A DNA stretch of 64,000 bases from AC-43 sp963728855 (GTDB lineage: Bacteria; Actinomycetota; Actinomycetes; Mycobacteriales; Micromonosporaceae). Within the stretch, counting starts at the first letter, position 1. Every line of letters begins with the position of its first letter. This document shows, one piece after another, positions 6,994 through 16,000 of the stretch. Both the position numbers and the translations under genes were made by a program. The stretch is taken from assembly GCA_963728855.1 (NCBI GenBank), contig CAVSLN010000007.1, positions 372,001 to 436,000 on the forward strand, written 5' to 3'. The notes under the pieces were generated by a model. The model saw only the letters and a list, made by a program, of their open reading frames with translations, searched no databases and was not told the DNA's origin.

Positions 6994-8266
6994 CTACAGG
7001 CAGGTGAGGGCGATCGTCCGGACGGCCGCGACGAGACGGTCGACTTCCTGCTCGGTGTTGTACAGGTAGAACGACGCCCGGACGTTGCCCTTGGGCCGCT
7101 CCAGCTCCTGTACGTCGCGGAAGTAGTTGACCGCGCAGTGGTCGCCGGCCCGTACCGCGATACTGAACTCCTCGTTGAGGATCCGTCCGACCTCGGAAGG
7201 CGGGAGAGTACCGATGTTGAATGACAGGATCGAGCTGCGCTTCGTCGGATGGTCCGGTCCGAAGAGCTGCAATTCCGGGGATGGCGAGCAGGCCGGCGAG
7301 GGCACGGCGCATCAGCCGCGTGTCGTGTCGCATGATGGCCTCGAAGCCGATGCCGTTGAGGTAGTCGACGGCGGCGCTGAGCCCGAGTGTCTCGGCGATG
7401 GGCGGGGTGCCGGCCAGCCACTTGTGAGGAAGCTCGCTGTATGTGCACTCGTCGATGCTGCAGTCTTCCAGTGTCGTGCAGTGGCACGCCGAGGTGTTCA
7501 TGGTACCGCCGCCGAGGAACGCGGGCATGAGCGCCTCGGCGTGGTCCTGCTTGAGGTAGAGGATCCCGATGCCGGTGGGGCCGAGCATCTTGTGTCCGGA
7601 GAACGCGAGGAAGTCACAGCCGATACGCTTGACGTCGATCGGAAGGTGCGGGGCGGCCTGGCTGGCGTCCACGAGGTAGAGGATGTTCCGCTCGCGACAG
7701 ATTCTCGCTACGTCCTCAACCGGCACGATCGATCCGAGGACGTTCGACACGTAGGTGAGCGTGACCAGCCGGGTCTTGGGCGTGAGCACCTGCTCGAACG
7801 CGTCGAGATCGAAGAACCCGGACTTCCCCGGCTTGTACCAGACCAGGTTGATGCCGACCTTCTTCGCCAGCCGCTTCCAGGGCAGGATGTTCGACGAGTG
7901 CTCGAGGCTCGACACGACCACCTCGTCGCCCGGCCGGAAGTCCAGCGACAGCGCCACCTCGTTCAGCGCGTGGGTCGCGTTGCTGGTCACCACGATCTCT
8001 TCGGACTGTGCGCCGACGAAGCGCGCGATATTGGCGACCGCGGCCTCGAACCGCTCCGACGTCTCCAGGGAGAGATCGTACGAACCGCGGTGGACGTTGG
8101 CCCGGTACTTCATGTAGTAGTCGGTCATCGCCTCGATCACGGGCAGCGGCGTCAGCGAAGAGGCGACGCTGTCGAGATAGACGTTGTCGGCCGAGATCGT
8201 GGGAAAGTCCTGGCGCACGCGGTCGACGGCGATATGCTCGCTCGACGTCCGTACGGCGGTCCGCAT
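6994..8266 (-). pseudogene. SufS-like cysteine desulfurase, frameshifted near 7270
   Basis: From ATG 8266 the frame gives a class V aminotransferase fold: YLDSVASSLTPLPVIEAM, NATHALNEVA, then VDASQAAPH and the PLP lysine motif SGHKMLGPTG (about residue 230). Near 7268-7280 the frame slips. The C-terminal domain then continues in another frame, from ELQLFGPDHP to the stop at 6994, and includes RAGDHCAVNY with the SufS-type catalytic Cys. Joined, the product is about 420 residues, a normal length. It would release sulfur from cysteine as a persulfide. It is the last gene of the CobW/methyltransferase/ArsD-like operon. A sequencing indel is possible; as read, the catalytic Cys is out of frame. 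Confidence 0.8.
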
Positions 8267-8314
8267 GGCTCCTCCATAAGGGTGTTTCGGATCTGCTCGG
8301 TCAGCCAGTCACGG

Positions 8315-8656
8315 CTAGCAGCGCCGACGGCTGCTCCTCTCGGCGTCCGAGAGCGGCGGGTGCAACGAAGTCGGCGACGGCTGACCGGTCCGGACCAGCT
8401 CGACCGCTTCCAGGAAGTTCGGCAGCTTGGACTGTGCGACGACGACGCCGTCCACGAGGAGCAGGGGAAGGCACTCCTCCGTCTGGATCTTCAGCAACAG
8501 GCTGGGCGGCAGCGGAAGGCGCCCGTTCTTCTGGGCGAGGTCGAATACCCGTACGTCGACCTCGTCGCCGAACCTGCGCTGAAGGAACGACACGAGCTCC
8601 GTCGAGGCGCTCGGCCCGCAGCAGTTCTCCTCGAAGAGCTGGATGCTCTTTCGCAT
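8315..8656 (-). CDS. ArsD-like thioredoxin-fold protein
   Basis: This 113-residue protein begins IQLFEENCCGPSAS, a vicinal Cys pair directly after the first strand, as in ArsD arsenic metallochaperones (CCxxGVCGP). It continues VRVFDLAQKNG and LPLLLVDGVVVAQSKLPN, the ArsD/thioredoxin-like core where a strand is followed by a DG turn. The third ArsD cysteine (VCG) is absent. It should bind a soft metal(loid) or carry sulfur through CC. Its start is 10 bp after the methyltransferase stop and 49 bp lie before the cysteine desulfurase, so it belongs to that operon. No ArsA or ArsB is nearby, which argues against ordinary arsenic export. Confidence 0.65.
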   Translation of the reverse strand: MRKSIQLFEENCCGPSASTELVSFLQRRFGDEVDVRVFDLAQKNGRLPLPPSLLLKIQTEECLPLLLVDGVVVAQSKLPNFLEAVELVRTGQPSPTSLHPPLSDAERSSRRRC

Positions 8657-8665
8657 CGGTAGTCC

Positions 8666-9448
8666 TCAGCCCGCTTTGGTCCCGCCGACCACCGTCCATC
8701 GGAGATAGGGGTACGCCTCGCGCATGAACCGCATCAGGCTGATGATCCGGCGCCGGTAGGTGGGGTGCGAGATCAGCTGGCCAACGATCGCGAAGGTGCG
8801 CACGATGCCTTCGTCGCGGATCAGGCCGGGTGGGGACAGCAACCTGGACACGCCGGAGACCGCCTCCACGTCCCCCAGCCCGGCGCACTCGTAGATCTCC
8901 TGCCAGTTTCCCCAGTGGGCTCTCGGGCAGACCTCGGTCTCGAAGCGGTGGCGTACGTCGGCCGGCGGCTCGTGCAGCCACATGAACTCGTGGTCGATGA
9001 CCCGCCCACCGTCCCGGCAGACCCGTAGCACCTGCTGCACCGCGCGCGGTTGGTCGACGAAGCTCAGTACCGCCTCGATGATGACCCGGTCGAACTCCTG
9101 GTCGTCGAAGGGGAGCGTCTCGACGTCGGCCGCCATGACGGTGATCTTCGCGTCCAGGCCGGCGGCGCGTACGTTGGTCCGCGCGCGGTCGAGCATGACG
9201 TTGTCGATGTCGATGGCCGTCACGTGGCAGTCGAAGCGCCGGGCGATGTCGATGGCCGTGGTACCGACACCACAGCCGACTTCCAGCACGCGCTGCCCGG
9301 GGCGCAGATCCGCCAGCCGGAATATCTCCTCCGTCGACTGTCGACCACCCGGGCGGATCACCTTCTTGCCGACAAGGGCCAGAACGGTGTACGGCGGGAT
9401 CAGGTGGAGGTCGTCGACGGCGGTCCGGGCGCTCTTGTCGCTGCTCAT
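8666..9448 (-). CDS. Class I SAM-dependent methyltransferase
   Basis: The 260-residue protein has motif I VLEVGCGVGTTAIDIA (about residues 54-69), an acidic ribose contact (VTAIDID), motif II-like MAADVETLPFDDQEFD and motif III-like VLRVCRDGGRVID, giving a UbiE/arsenite-methyltransferase-like Rossmann fold. It has Cys residues at DRFD-C and EVCPRAHW but not the clear cysteine triad of ArsM. The substrate is unknown. It starts 19 bp after the CobW-type GTPase gene and precedes the ArsD-like gene by 10 bp, so the methyl acceptor may be sulfur-, metal- or metalloid-linked. That last point is inference from context. Confidence 0.85.
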   Translation of the reverse strand: MSSDKSARTAVDDLHLIPPYTVLALVGKKVIRPGGRQSTEEIFRLADLRPGQRVLEVGCGVGTTAIDIARRFDCHVTAIDIDNVMLDRARTNVRAAGLDAKITVMAADVETLPFDDQEFDRVIIEAVLSFVDQPRAVQQVLRVCRDGGRVIDHEFMWLHEPPADVRHRFETEVCPRAHWGNWQEIYECAGLGDVEAVSGVSRLLSPPGLIRDEGIVRTFAIVGQLISHPTYRRRIISLMRFMREAYPYLRWTVVGGTKAG

Positions 9449-9467
9449 CGTCTTGTCTCCCGAATAG

Positions 9468-10550
9468 TCAGAGCGAAAGAAGCCGGTGGATGGGACGGGG
9501 TGGGGCGGGACGGAAACAGGCGAGCTCCGTCAGGTCGAGACCCACCCCGAGGCGTGTTCCGGTCAGTGCCAAGGCGCGGCGTACCAGGGTTTCCAGCACC
9601 TCCGGCGCGGCATTCACCCGCGCGTTGAGGACGAAGTCGGCTGTCGTGGTGGTCCGGTCGGTCGGCCCGAGGTCCCACGACGCCGGGGCGTCGGACTCGG
9701 TGAGGCTCGCCTTCAGGGCCTCTTCCCCTGCCGTGAGGTGGACTTTGACGTGGGCGATGGGCGCCTCCCGCATCCGGCACTCATCCTGGATCTCGTGCAG
9801 GATCCCGCTGACCCATTCGGCGGAGGCGAACGGTACCGGAGCCGACAACCGCCCTTTCGCGTTGAGCCAACCGAGGCACGCCTCTCCTCGGGCGTAGGTC
9901 TCATAGTCCATGTCCAGCACCGAGTCGATACTGGCCGACTGCCGTACGCAAATGTCCAGCCACTGCGGCAGACCATCGCCGGTGCGACCGGAAAGAGCCA
10001 GGACCTGTGCGTCGGGGTACCTGTGCTGAAGCTGCGCCAGGCGCTGTCGCGTGCTGTCCGGGTCCAGCAGGTCTTTCTTGCTGACCGCGATCAGGTTGGC
10101 CTCGGAAAGCTGCCTCTCATGGATGTAGCCGACCTCTGCCGGAAAGTCGTACGGGTCGCGAAGCGGATCGGACAGGACGGTCAACGGCGCCACGAGATAC
10201 CGATCAGGATGGTACGCGTGGAGCGGCCGGAGTACGGTCGACACGAGATCGGTGCAGCTGCCGACCGCCTCGGCCAGGACGATGTCGGGATCCACCATCT
10301 CCTGCAGGCGCTCGACCGAGGCGAGCAGATCGGGGAAACGGCAGCAGAAACACCCGCCGGCGACCTCGGTCACCGGAATGTCGCACTGCCGCGCCAATGC
10401 GGTGTCGACCAGGTCTGGGGCCTGGTCGTTGGTGACTATTCCGACCCGGTGTCCACGAGCCACCAGAGTCTGCGCGGCATTGATTAGCAGGGTCGTCTTT
10501 CCCGCGCCGAGAAAACCGCCGACGAGCACCAGACGGGTTGTCACGTCCAC
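9468..10550 (-). CDS. CobW/G3E-family GTPase (metal chaperone type)
   Basis: I place the start at GTG 10550, 7 bp after AGGAGG; ATGs at 10580 and 10586 lack a comparable site. The 360-residue product has the Walker A motif GGFLGAGKTT near its N terminus and the G3E metal-binding motif GGCFCC (a CxCC site). It also has an NLIAVSKKDLL guanine motif and a C-terminal CobW_C-like half. G3E proteins use GTP hydrolysis to deliver Zn, Co or Ni to targets. It leads a four-gene leftward run with the methyltransferase (19-bp gap), the ArsD-like protein and the cysteine desulfurase. The C-terminal domain looks diverged from ZNG1/CobW consensus. Confidence 0.88.
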   Translation of the reverse strand: MDVTTRLVLVGGFLGAGKTTLLINAAQTLVARGHRVGIVTNDQAPDLVDTALARQCDIPVTEVAGGCFCCRFPDLLASVERLQEMVDPDIVLAEAVGSCTDLVSTVLRPLHAYHPDRYLVAPLTVLSDPLRDPYDFPAEVGYIHERQLSEANLIAVSKKDLLDPDSTRQRLAQLQHRYPDAQVLALSGRTGDGLPQWLDICVRQSASIDSVLDMDYETYARGEACLGWLNAKGRLSAPVPFASAEWVSGILHEIQDECRMREAPIAHVKVHLTAGEEALKASLTESDAPASWDLGPTDRTTTTADFVLNARVNAAPEVLETLVRRALALTGTRLGVGLDLTELACFRPAPPRPIHRLLSL

Positions 10551-10586
10551 CGCGGAGCCTCCTGTTGGGCGGAGGATCATGCTCAT

Positions 10587-10938
10587 TCTCCAGGTCATTG
10601 ATCGCCGTTGGGCCAGTAATGAATCGGTTCCGGAGCACCCATCGCCCCGAGCCTGGCTGAAGAATGATATTTGCCGCCGACTATACATATGCGCGTGGTG
10701 GCGTAACAGGCCCACCATTTCCCGGGGTATAAGGGTTAAGCGTCGCGTAGGTCGAACGTCCCAGGTCTGCGGAGAAATGTGGCCCCCGGATGGGCCACGC
10801 GTGCACGGCGCGCAGTCACCGCTTCGCGGAGGCGGGACCACGAAGCCGGCGTGGTGCCTAGGTCCCGGTGAGGATGCGAGGCATTCCGGGGTCGGTCTCC
10901 CGCCTCGCCCCGTCTGGTCGTCCCGCGTGAGCTGCCGC
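10587..10938. other. Intergenic region upstream of the CobW operon
   Basis: About 350 bp lie between the possible upstream starts of the CobW gene and the histidine kinase stop. The middle (10660-10740) is markedly AT-richer than its surroundings, with TATA-like stretches on the minus strand (around 10680-10690 and 10728-10735). It is the likely promoter region for the leftward operon. No convincing gene or long palindrome is seen. Confidence 0.4.
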
Positions 10939-12174
10939 TCAGGCGGGCAACCAGGCCCGGACGGTGACGCCGCCGTCGTCGTTGGGGGAGACGGTGAGGG
11001 TGCCGCCCACCCTGGCGAGCCGGCCGGCGACGGCGACCAGCCCGAGGCCGGTGCGGGTCGCGGCGTCCTCGGGAAGACCGACGCCGTCGTCGCAGACGGA
11101 GACCGCCACGCCGTCGCGGTTGGCGAAGACGCTGACGACGACCGATCCGGCCCGGGCATGCTTCTCGACGTTGAGCAGCGCTTCCCGGGCGGCGCCGGCG
11201 AGCGCGCCCACCCGCGAGGCGTCCAACGAGGGCAGGTCGCTCAGCCTGAGCAGGCGGGCGGGTATGCCGGTGCGGCCCTGGAAGGCGCGGCAGTGGTCCA
11301 GTACCGCCACGCCGAGCGCGACCGGCGCGGGCGGGGCGTTGAGGACCCACAGCGAGCCCCGCAGGGCGGCGGCCGCTTCGGCCGCCTGCTGCTCGATGCT
11401 GCACAGGCGGCGGCGCAGCTCACGGTCGAGGTCGGGTTGGGCGCAGAGGCTCCGGACGCCCGCCCCGAGGGTGAACAGCTTGGCGCCGACGGTGTCGTGC
11501 AGCTCGCCGGCCAGCCGCCGACGCTCCTCGTGTACGGCGACCTCGGTGGCGTGGCGGGCCCGCTCCGCGACCATCTCGGCCGTCGCGGTAGCGGTGGCGA
11601 CCTGCTCCAGCGCGCCGGTGATCCGGTCGCCGAAGGCGGTATCCTGCCGGTTCGCCGCGTACAGGACGCCGAGTAGCTGTTCGTCCGAGATGATGGGCAA
11701 GGCGATCATCGCCTTGATGCCCTCGGCGCCGACCTGGCACTTGAAATGGGGCGAGATGTCCGGCGCGGCACAGTAGTCGCTGACCCACAGCGGCCGCCGG
11801 GCGGCCAGGACCCGGCCGCCCAGCCCGGCGCCCACCGGGACGACCAACCCCTCGATCAGACCCGACGTGGAGTTCACGGTATGCCGCAGCACCACCTGCT
11901 CGGCACTGGTGGGCACCCCCACCCACGCGATGTCCACGCCCACGAGCTGCGGCACCGCGGACACCATCCGCCGCACGGCCACGGCGCCGTCGAGCATCCC
12001 CACGATCTCGGCGAACTGGGTCTCCAGCTCCAGCAGCAGGTCGGTCGCCGGCGCCAGCTGGCCAAGGTGGGTCACCTCGCGCACCTGGGCCTGGCATGTG
12101 TCGAGTGGGTGATCGGCGTTCGGCGCGGCCACGTGCACATCCTGCGGTACCCGCCGCCGAGCGGACACCTCCAT
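10939..12174 (-). CDS. GAF-domain sensor histidine kinase (HisKA_3 type)
   Basis: The 411-residue protein has a GAF domain (about 40-190, with GLIEGLVVPVGAGLGGRVL and PLWVSDYC). A HisKA_3 dimerisation helix follows with the phosphoacceptor in ERRRLAGELHDTVG (His near 225). The C-terminal HATPase region reads EALLNVEKHARA, VCDDGVGLPED and GLGLVAVAGRLARVGG. No membrane segment is evident, so it should be a cytoplasmic sensor of a small ligand or redox state. The start ATG 12174 has GGGGAAG upstream. No response regulator gene is adjacent, so its partner is elsewhere. It is transcribed away from the acyl-CoA synthetase, with a shared 70-bp promoter gap. Confidence 0.9.
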   Translation of the reverse strand: MEVSARRRVPQDVHVAAPNADHPLDTCQAQVREVTHLGQLAPATDLLLELETQFAEIVGMLDGAVAVRRMVSAVPQLVGVDIAWVGVPTSAEQVVLRHTVNSTSGLIEGLVVPVGAGLGGRVLAARRPLWVSDYCAAPDISPHFKCQVGAEGIKAMIALPIISDEQLLGVLYAANRQDTAFGDRITGALEQVATATATAEMVAERARHATEVAVHEERRRLAGELHDTVGAKLFTLGAGVRSLCAQPDLDRELRRRLCSIEQQAAEAAAALRGSLWVLNAPPAPVALGVAVLDHCRAFQGRTGIPARLLRLSDLPSLDASRVGALAGAAREALLNVEKHARAGSVVVSVFANRDGVAVSVCDDGVGLPEDAATRTGLGLVAVAGRLARVGGTLTVSPNDDGGVTVRAWLPA

Positions 12175-12245
12175 ATGGATACTTCCCCTCGGTAACCTCC
12201 AGCCGGAGCTATCCGGAGCGGTCCGGGGCCGCGCACGATTTCCCG

Positions 12246-13859
12246 ATGACCGACGTGGCCGACACCCCGCTCACGCCGTTGGCCTTCCTGCGTCGGGCCG
12301 CCGCGGTGTTCCCGGACAAGCCGGCGATCGTGTCCGGCGCCCGTCGACTGACCTACCGGGAGTTCGCGCAGGAGGCGGTACGCGCCGCGCACGGGCTACG
12401 AGGGCTGGGGGTGCGGCCCGGTGACCGGGTGGCGTACCTGGCGCCCAACCTACCGGAGATGCTGGTGGGACATTTCGCGGTGCCGCTGGCCGGTGGCGTA
12501 CTGGTGGCCATCAACACCCGACTGGCCCCGGCCGAGATCCGCTACATCCTCGACCACAGCGGCGCCCGGGCGCTGGTGGTGCACGCGTCGCTGCTCGAGT
12601 CGGTACGACCGGTCGCGGACGGGCTGGCCAGCGTGCGCCACGTGGTCGTGGTCGACGGCGAGGACGGTGCCCCGGTCGGCGGCCTGGACAGCCGAGGCTA
12701 CCCCGACCTGCTCGGCGCGAGCGGCGCGGGCGCGACGGACCTGCCGTGGTCGGTCACCGACGAGCGGGCGGTCATCTCGGTCAACTACACCTCGGGTACC
12801 ACCGGCCGGCCCAAGGGCGTGCAGTACACCCACCGGGGCGCGTACCTCAACGCGCTCGGCGAGGTGGTGCACTCCAGGCACACGCCGGACAGCGTGTACC
12901 TGTGGACGCTGCCGATGTTCCACTGCAACGGCTGGTGCACGACGTGGGGGGTCACGGCGGTCGGCGGTACCCACGTCTGCCTGCCCGCCGTCGACGGGGA
13001 GGAGATCTGGCGGCTGATCGACAGCGAGGGCGTGACCCACCTCAACGGCGCGCCCACCGTACTGGTCACGATCACGAACTCGCCGCGGGCCCACCGCCTC
13101 GCCCGGGCCGTCACCGCCACCACGGCCGGCGCTCCGCCCAGCCCGACCACGATCAGCCAGATGTCCGAGCTCGGGTTCGAGATCGTCCATGTGTACGGAC
13201 TCACCGAGACCTACGGGCCGTACGCCGTCTGCGAGGTACAACCGGCCTGGCCGGCGCTGCCGATCCAACAGCGGGCCCGGCTGCTGGCCCGGCAGGGCGT
13301 CAACATGCTCCAGGCCGACCCGATGCGGGTGGTCGACGCGAACCTGGTCGACGTGCCCGCGGACGGGGTCACCATGGGTGAGATCGTCATGCGTGGCAAC
13401 AACGTCATGGCCGGCTACCACGACGATCCCGAGGCGACCGCGCGGGCCTTCCGGGGCGGCTGGTTCCACTCCGGTGACCTGGGTGTCATGCATCCCGATG
13501 GGTACGTCGAGCTGCGCGACCGCGCCAAGGACATCATCATCTCCGGCGGCGAGAACATCTCGACCGTCGAGGTCGAACAGGCGGTGATCAGCCACCCGGC
13601 GGTGCTGGAGACCGCCGTCGTCGGCGTACCCGACGAACGGTGGGGCGAGCGTCCCAAGGCGTTCATCGTGCTCAAACCCGGAGCGAGCGCCACCGAGGCC
13701 GACATCATCGCCCACGTCCAGCAGCGGATCGCCCGCTACAAGGCGCCCCGTGACGTCGCGTTCGTCCCCAGCCTGCCCAAGACCTCGACCGGCAAGGTGC
13801 AGAAGTACGAGTTGCGCGAGAAGGAGTGGGCCGGCCGCTCCAGCCGCGTCCAGGGGTAG
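12246..13859 (+). CDS. AMP-dependent acyl-CoA synthetase
   Basis: The 537-residue enzyme has the ANL-superfamily core motifs: NYTSGTTGRPKGVQYTHRG (P-loop, about residue 180), VYGLTETYGP, WFHSGDLGVMHPDGY with the ribose-binding Asp, and the C-terminal PKTSTGKVQKYELR lysine. MFHCNGWCTTWGV is characteristic of the subgroup that includes methylmercaptopropionyl- and medium-chain acyl-CoA ligases. It activates a carboxylic acid to its CoA ester via acyl-AMP. I chose ATG 12246, where similarity begins; upstream in-frame sequence looks non-coding. It is followed by a biosynthetic-looking set and could supply acyl-CoA for the acyltransferase there (inference). Confidence 0.9.
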   Translation: MTDVADTPLTPLAFLRRAAAVFPDKPAIVSGARRLTYREFAQEAVRAAHGLRGLGVRPGDRVAYLAPNLPEMLVGHFAVPLAGGVLVAINTRLAPAEIRYILDHSGARALVVHASLLESVRPVADGLASVRHVVVVDGEDGAPVGGLDSRGYPDLLGASGAGATDLPWSVTDERAVISVNYTSGTTGRPKGVQYTHRGAYLNALGEVVHSRHTPDSVYLWTLPMFHCNGWCTTWGVTAVGGTHVCLPAVDGEEIWRLIDSEGVTHLNGAPTVLVTITNSPRAHRLARAVTATTAGAPPSPTTISQMSELGFEIVHVYGLTETYGPYAVCEVQPAWPALPIQQRARLLARQGVNMLQADPMRVVDANLVDVPADGVTMGEIVMRGNNVMAGYHDDPEATARAFRGGWFHSGDLGVMHPDGYVELRDRAKDIIISGGENISTVEVEQAVISHPAVLETAVVGVPDERWGERPKAFIVLKPGASATEADIIAHVQQRIARYKAPRDVAFVPSLPKTSTGKVQKYELREKEWAGRSSRVQG

Positions 13860-14175
13860 CCGCCAACGCGGGGATGCCGCCGGACACCGTGCCACGGAAG
13901 GAGACCAGGTCGCCGCACCGTTCGGATATCTCCATCCCGATCGCCGGTGTCGATCTTATTTCGATCACTTCAGTGTCACGTGTCACAGATGGCTTCCGGG
14001 CAATTAATCCTATGTGCAAAGCTCAGCGATCCGGGGAGACGCCGTGCGTGGTCCGATTTCCGGCGGGAGGCGTGCCGGGCTCCGTGTCGATCACGTGGCT
14101 CGCGCGTCCGGTCGGGTCGGTAGGATGGGCACGTCGTGTCCCGGTTCGTGAGCCGTGCGCGTGGAGAGGATCCTC
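13860..14175. other. Promoter-like gap before the 2OG oxygenase operon
   Basis: This stretch of about 315 bp is AT-richer around 13940-14020. It contains a TGTCAC direct repeat (inside CAGTGTCACGTGTCACAG, about 13973-13990) and a repeated CGATC unit (CGATCTTATTTCGATCA). It probably carries the promoter and regulator sites for the downstream genes. ORFs here are shadows. Confidence 0.35.
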
Positions 14176-15045
14176 ATGAGCTCGTCGGAAGCCGAGGTCG
14201 TCGGACGGGTGGTGGACACGGCTCGCTATCCCTTGGCGGAGCTGACCGGCGCTGGCTGGGAGTCCGTGGTTTCGCGTACCCGGCGGGAACTGGGGAGCGT
14301 CGGTTGCAGTGTGCTGCCCGGCTTTATCCGTTCCTCGTTGTGTGACGCGTTGCGGCTGGAATGCGCGGCGATTGCTCCGCAGGCGTATTACGATGTTGAG
14401 ACGGTCAATGTCTATAACATCGCCACGGGCGAGTCGCTGCCGGAGGGTCATCCGGGTCGGATCGCCATGCGACGCGGCAACGCTTTTGTGTCGCGCGATT
14501 ACATACCGCAGGACCTGATCATCCACCGGCTGTACTCCAGCGAGCTGTTCCAGCACTTTGTCGCCAGCTGCTTCGAGCTGCCCCGTATCCATGAGCTCGC
14601 GGACCCGCTGTCCGGGTTGTGCCTCAACGTGGTGAATCCGGGAATGGAGCATCCGTGGCATTTCGACACGAATGAGTTCACGGTCAGCATGCTCACCCAG
14701 GACCCGGACGCCGGCGGCGTGTTCGAGTACTGCCCGAACATCCGGTCGGCGGAGGCGGAGAACCTTGACGACGTGCGCGCCGTACTGACCGGTGGCGGTG
14801 CCGGGCTGATCCGTCGCCTTTCGCTGCGCCCGGGCGATCTCCAGCTGTTCAAGGGCCGCTATTCGCTGCACCGGGTCAGCCCGGTGCAGGGCGGGACGGC
14901 CCGGCATACGGCGATCTTCGCGTACAGCGAACGCCCCGGCGTCATCGGTAGCGTGGCGCGGACCAGGCAGCTGTTCGGGCGGGTGCTGCCCGAGCATCTG
15001 GCGGGCGCGGGGCGCGCGGTCCGGGTGGACCAGCTACTGGACTGA
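14176..15045 (+). CDS. Fe(II)/2-oxoglutarate-dependent oxygenase
   Basis: The 289-residue protein carries a jelly-roll dioxygenase facial triad: His162 and Asp164 (WHFDTNEF) and His232 (SLHRVSP), with Arg243 (TARHTAIF) placed to bind 2-oxoglutarate. Asp164 is present, so it should hydroxylate rather than halogenate. I chose ATG 14176 behind GAGAGGATC; an upstream GTG at 14155 lacks support. It starts a rightward run with a methyltransferase (66-bp gap) and an acyltransferase (25-bp gap), next to a LAL regulator. This looks like a small tailoring or biosynthetic cluster. The substrate is unknown, and an amino acid or small acyl compound is only a guess. Confidence 0.82.
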   Translation: MSSSEAEVVGRVVDTARYPLAELTGAGWESVVSRTRRELGSVGCSVLPGFIRSSLCDALRLECAAIAPQAYYDVETVNVYNIATGESLPEGHPGRIAMRRGNAFVSRDYIPQDLIIHRLYSSELFQHFVASCFELPRIHELADPLSGLCLNVVNPGMEHPWHFDTNEFTVSMLTQDPDAGGVFEYCPNIRSAEAENLDDVRAVLTGGGAGLIRRLSLRPGDLQLFKGRYSLHRVSPVQGGTARHTAIFAYSERPGVIGSVARTRQLFGRVLPEHLAGAGRAVRVDQLLD

Positions 15046-15111
15046 GGGCCGGCGACATCAACCTGAGTTGGGCCCGTTGCGCATTCCACGGCCTGGGGAG
15101 GAGCACGACCC

Positions 15112-15975
15112 GTGCACTTTGATGCAACTGGAAAGGTTTCCCTCGACCACATCTACACGCAACCCGACCCGCGCGCTTACTTCAGAACGCTGCGCGAGCT
15201 TGACTACGGAATTCCGCAGCTGGCCAAACCGTACTTCGCGGAGCTCATCGAAGAATACCGGAGAGCGCAGCGGGTCCCCGCTCCGAATGTCGTGGACATC
15301 GGCTGCTCGTACGGCATCAACGCGGCTCTGCTGAAGTTCGACGTCACCATGGACGAGCTGTACGAGCGCTACGGCGGCCCGGGCGCCCGGGCGCAGCCGC
15401 GCGCCTTGCTGCTGGCCCGTGACCGGCGGCTGGCCCGTTCGCGTCGCCGCCGGACCAGTACCCGCTTCGTGGGCCTGGACGTCTCGCACCGGGCTCTCGC
15501 GTACGCGGCGTCGGCCGGCTTCCTCGACGTCGCCGTGCACGCCGACCTCGAGGAGAACGAACCCACGCAGCGCCAACGCGAACAGCTCGGCGCAGCCGAT
15601 CTCGTCATCTCGACCGGCTGTCTCGGCTACGTCAGCGACCGGACCATCACCCGGGTGGTCCACGCCAACGGTGAGCGGAAACCGTGGATGGCGCACTTCG
15701 TCCTGCGGATGTTCCCCTTCGAGCCGGTGGCGGCCAGCCTGGCCGGGCTGGGGTACGAAAGCGTTCGCCTCGACGGCGTATTCAAACAGCGGCGCTTCGC
15801 GTCCGCGCAGGAGCAGTCACAGGTCCTTGAGACGCTGTCCACCGTCGGCGTGGATCCGCGGGGTCTGGAGGCCGACGGCTGGCTCTACGCACAGCTTCAC
15901 ATCTCCCGGCCACGCGTCCCGAGGCAGCGCGTGGTCGTGGATGTCGCCACGAACAAGGAACCGTCCAGATACTAG
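15112..15975 (+). CDS. SAM-dependent methyltransferase-like protein
   Basis: GTG 15112 follows GGGGAGGAG. The 287-residue protein has motif I NVVDIGCSYGINAALLK (about residues 60-76), then RFVGLDVSHRALAYA as the acidic-loop strand and ADLVISTGCLGYVSD as motif III. This is a class I Rossmann methyltransferase with an insertion (YERYGGPGAR..., about 85-120, Arg-rich) between the first and second strands. It sits between the 2OG oxygenase and the carnitine-type acyltransferase and is probably co-transcribed with both. The methyl acceptor is not predictable. N-methylation of an amino compound would fit the acyltransferase family's trimethylammonium substrates, but that is inference. Confidence 0.8.
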   Translation: MHFDATGKVSLDHIYTQPDPRAYFRTLRELDYGIPQLAKPYFAELIEEYRRAQRVPAPNVVDIGCSYGINAALLKFDVTMDELYERYGGPGARAQPRALLLARDRRLARSRRRRTSTRFVGLDVSHRALAYAASAGFLDVAVHADLEENEPTQRQREQLGAADLVISTGCLGYVSDRTITRVVHANGERKPWMAHFVLRMFPFEPVAASLAGLGYESVRLDGVFKQRRFASAQEQSQVLETLSTVGVDPRGLEADGWLYAQLHISRPRVPRQRVVVDVATNKEPSRY

Positions 15976-16000
15976 AACCACCTGAGATCGAGGAAGAAGA

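Noticed and set aside
6776..8266. 496-residue aminotransferase ORF
   Set aside because: The C-terminal part after about residue 330 is out of frame: the true desulfurase C terminus lies in another frame ending at 6994.
9468..11159. 563-residue CobW ORF
   Set aside because: The first 200 residues are non-coding in character; the GTPase begins at GTG 10550 with a good ribosome site.
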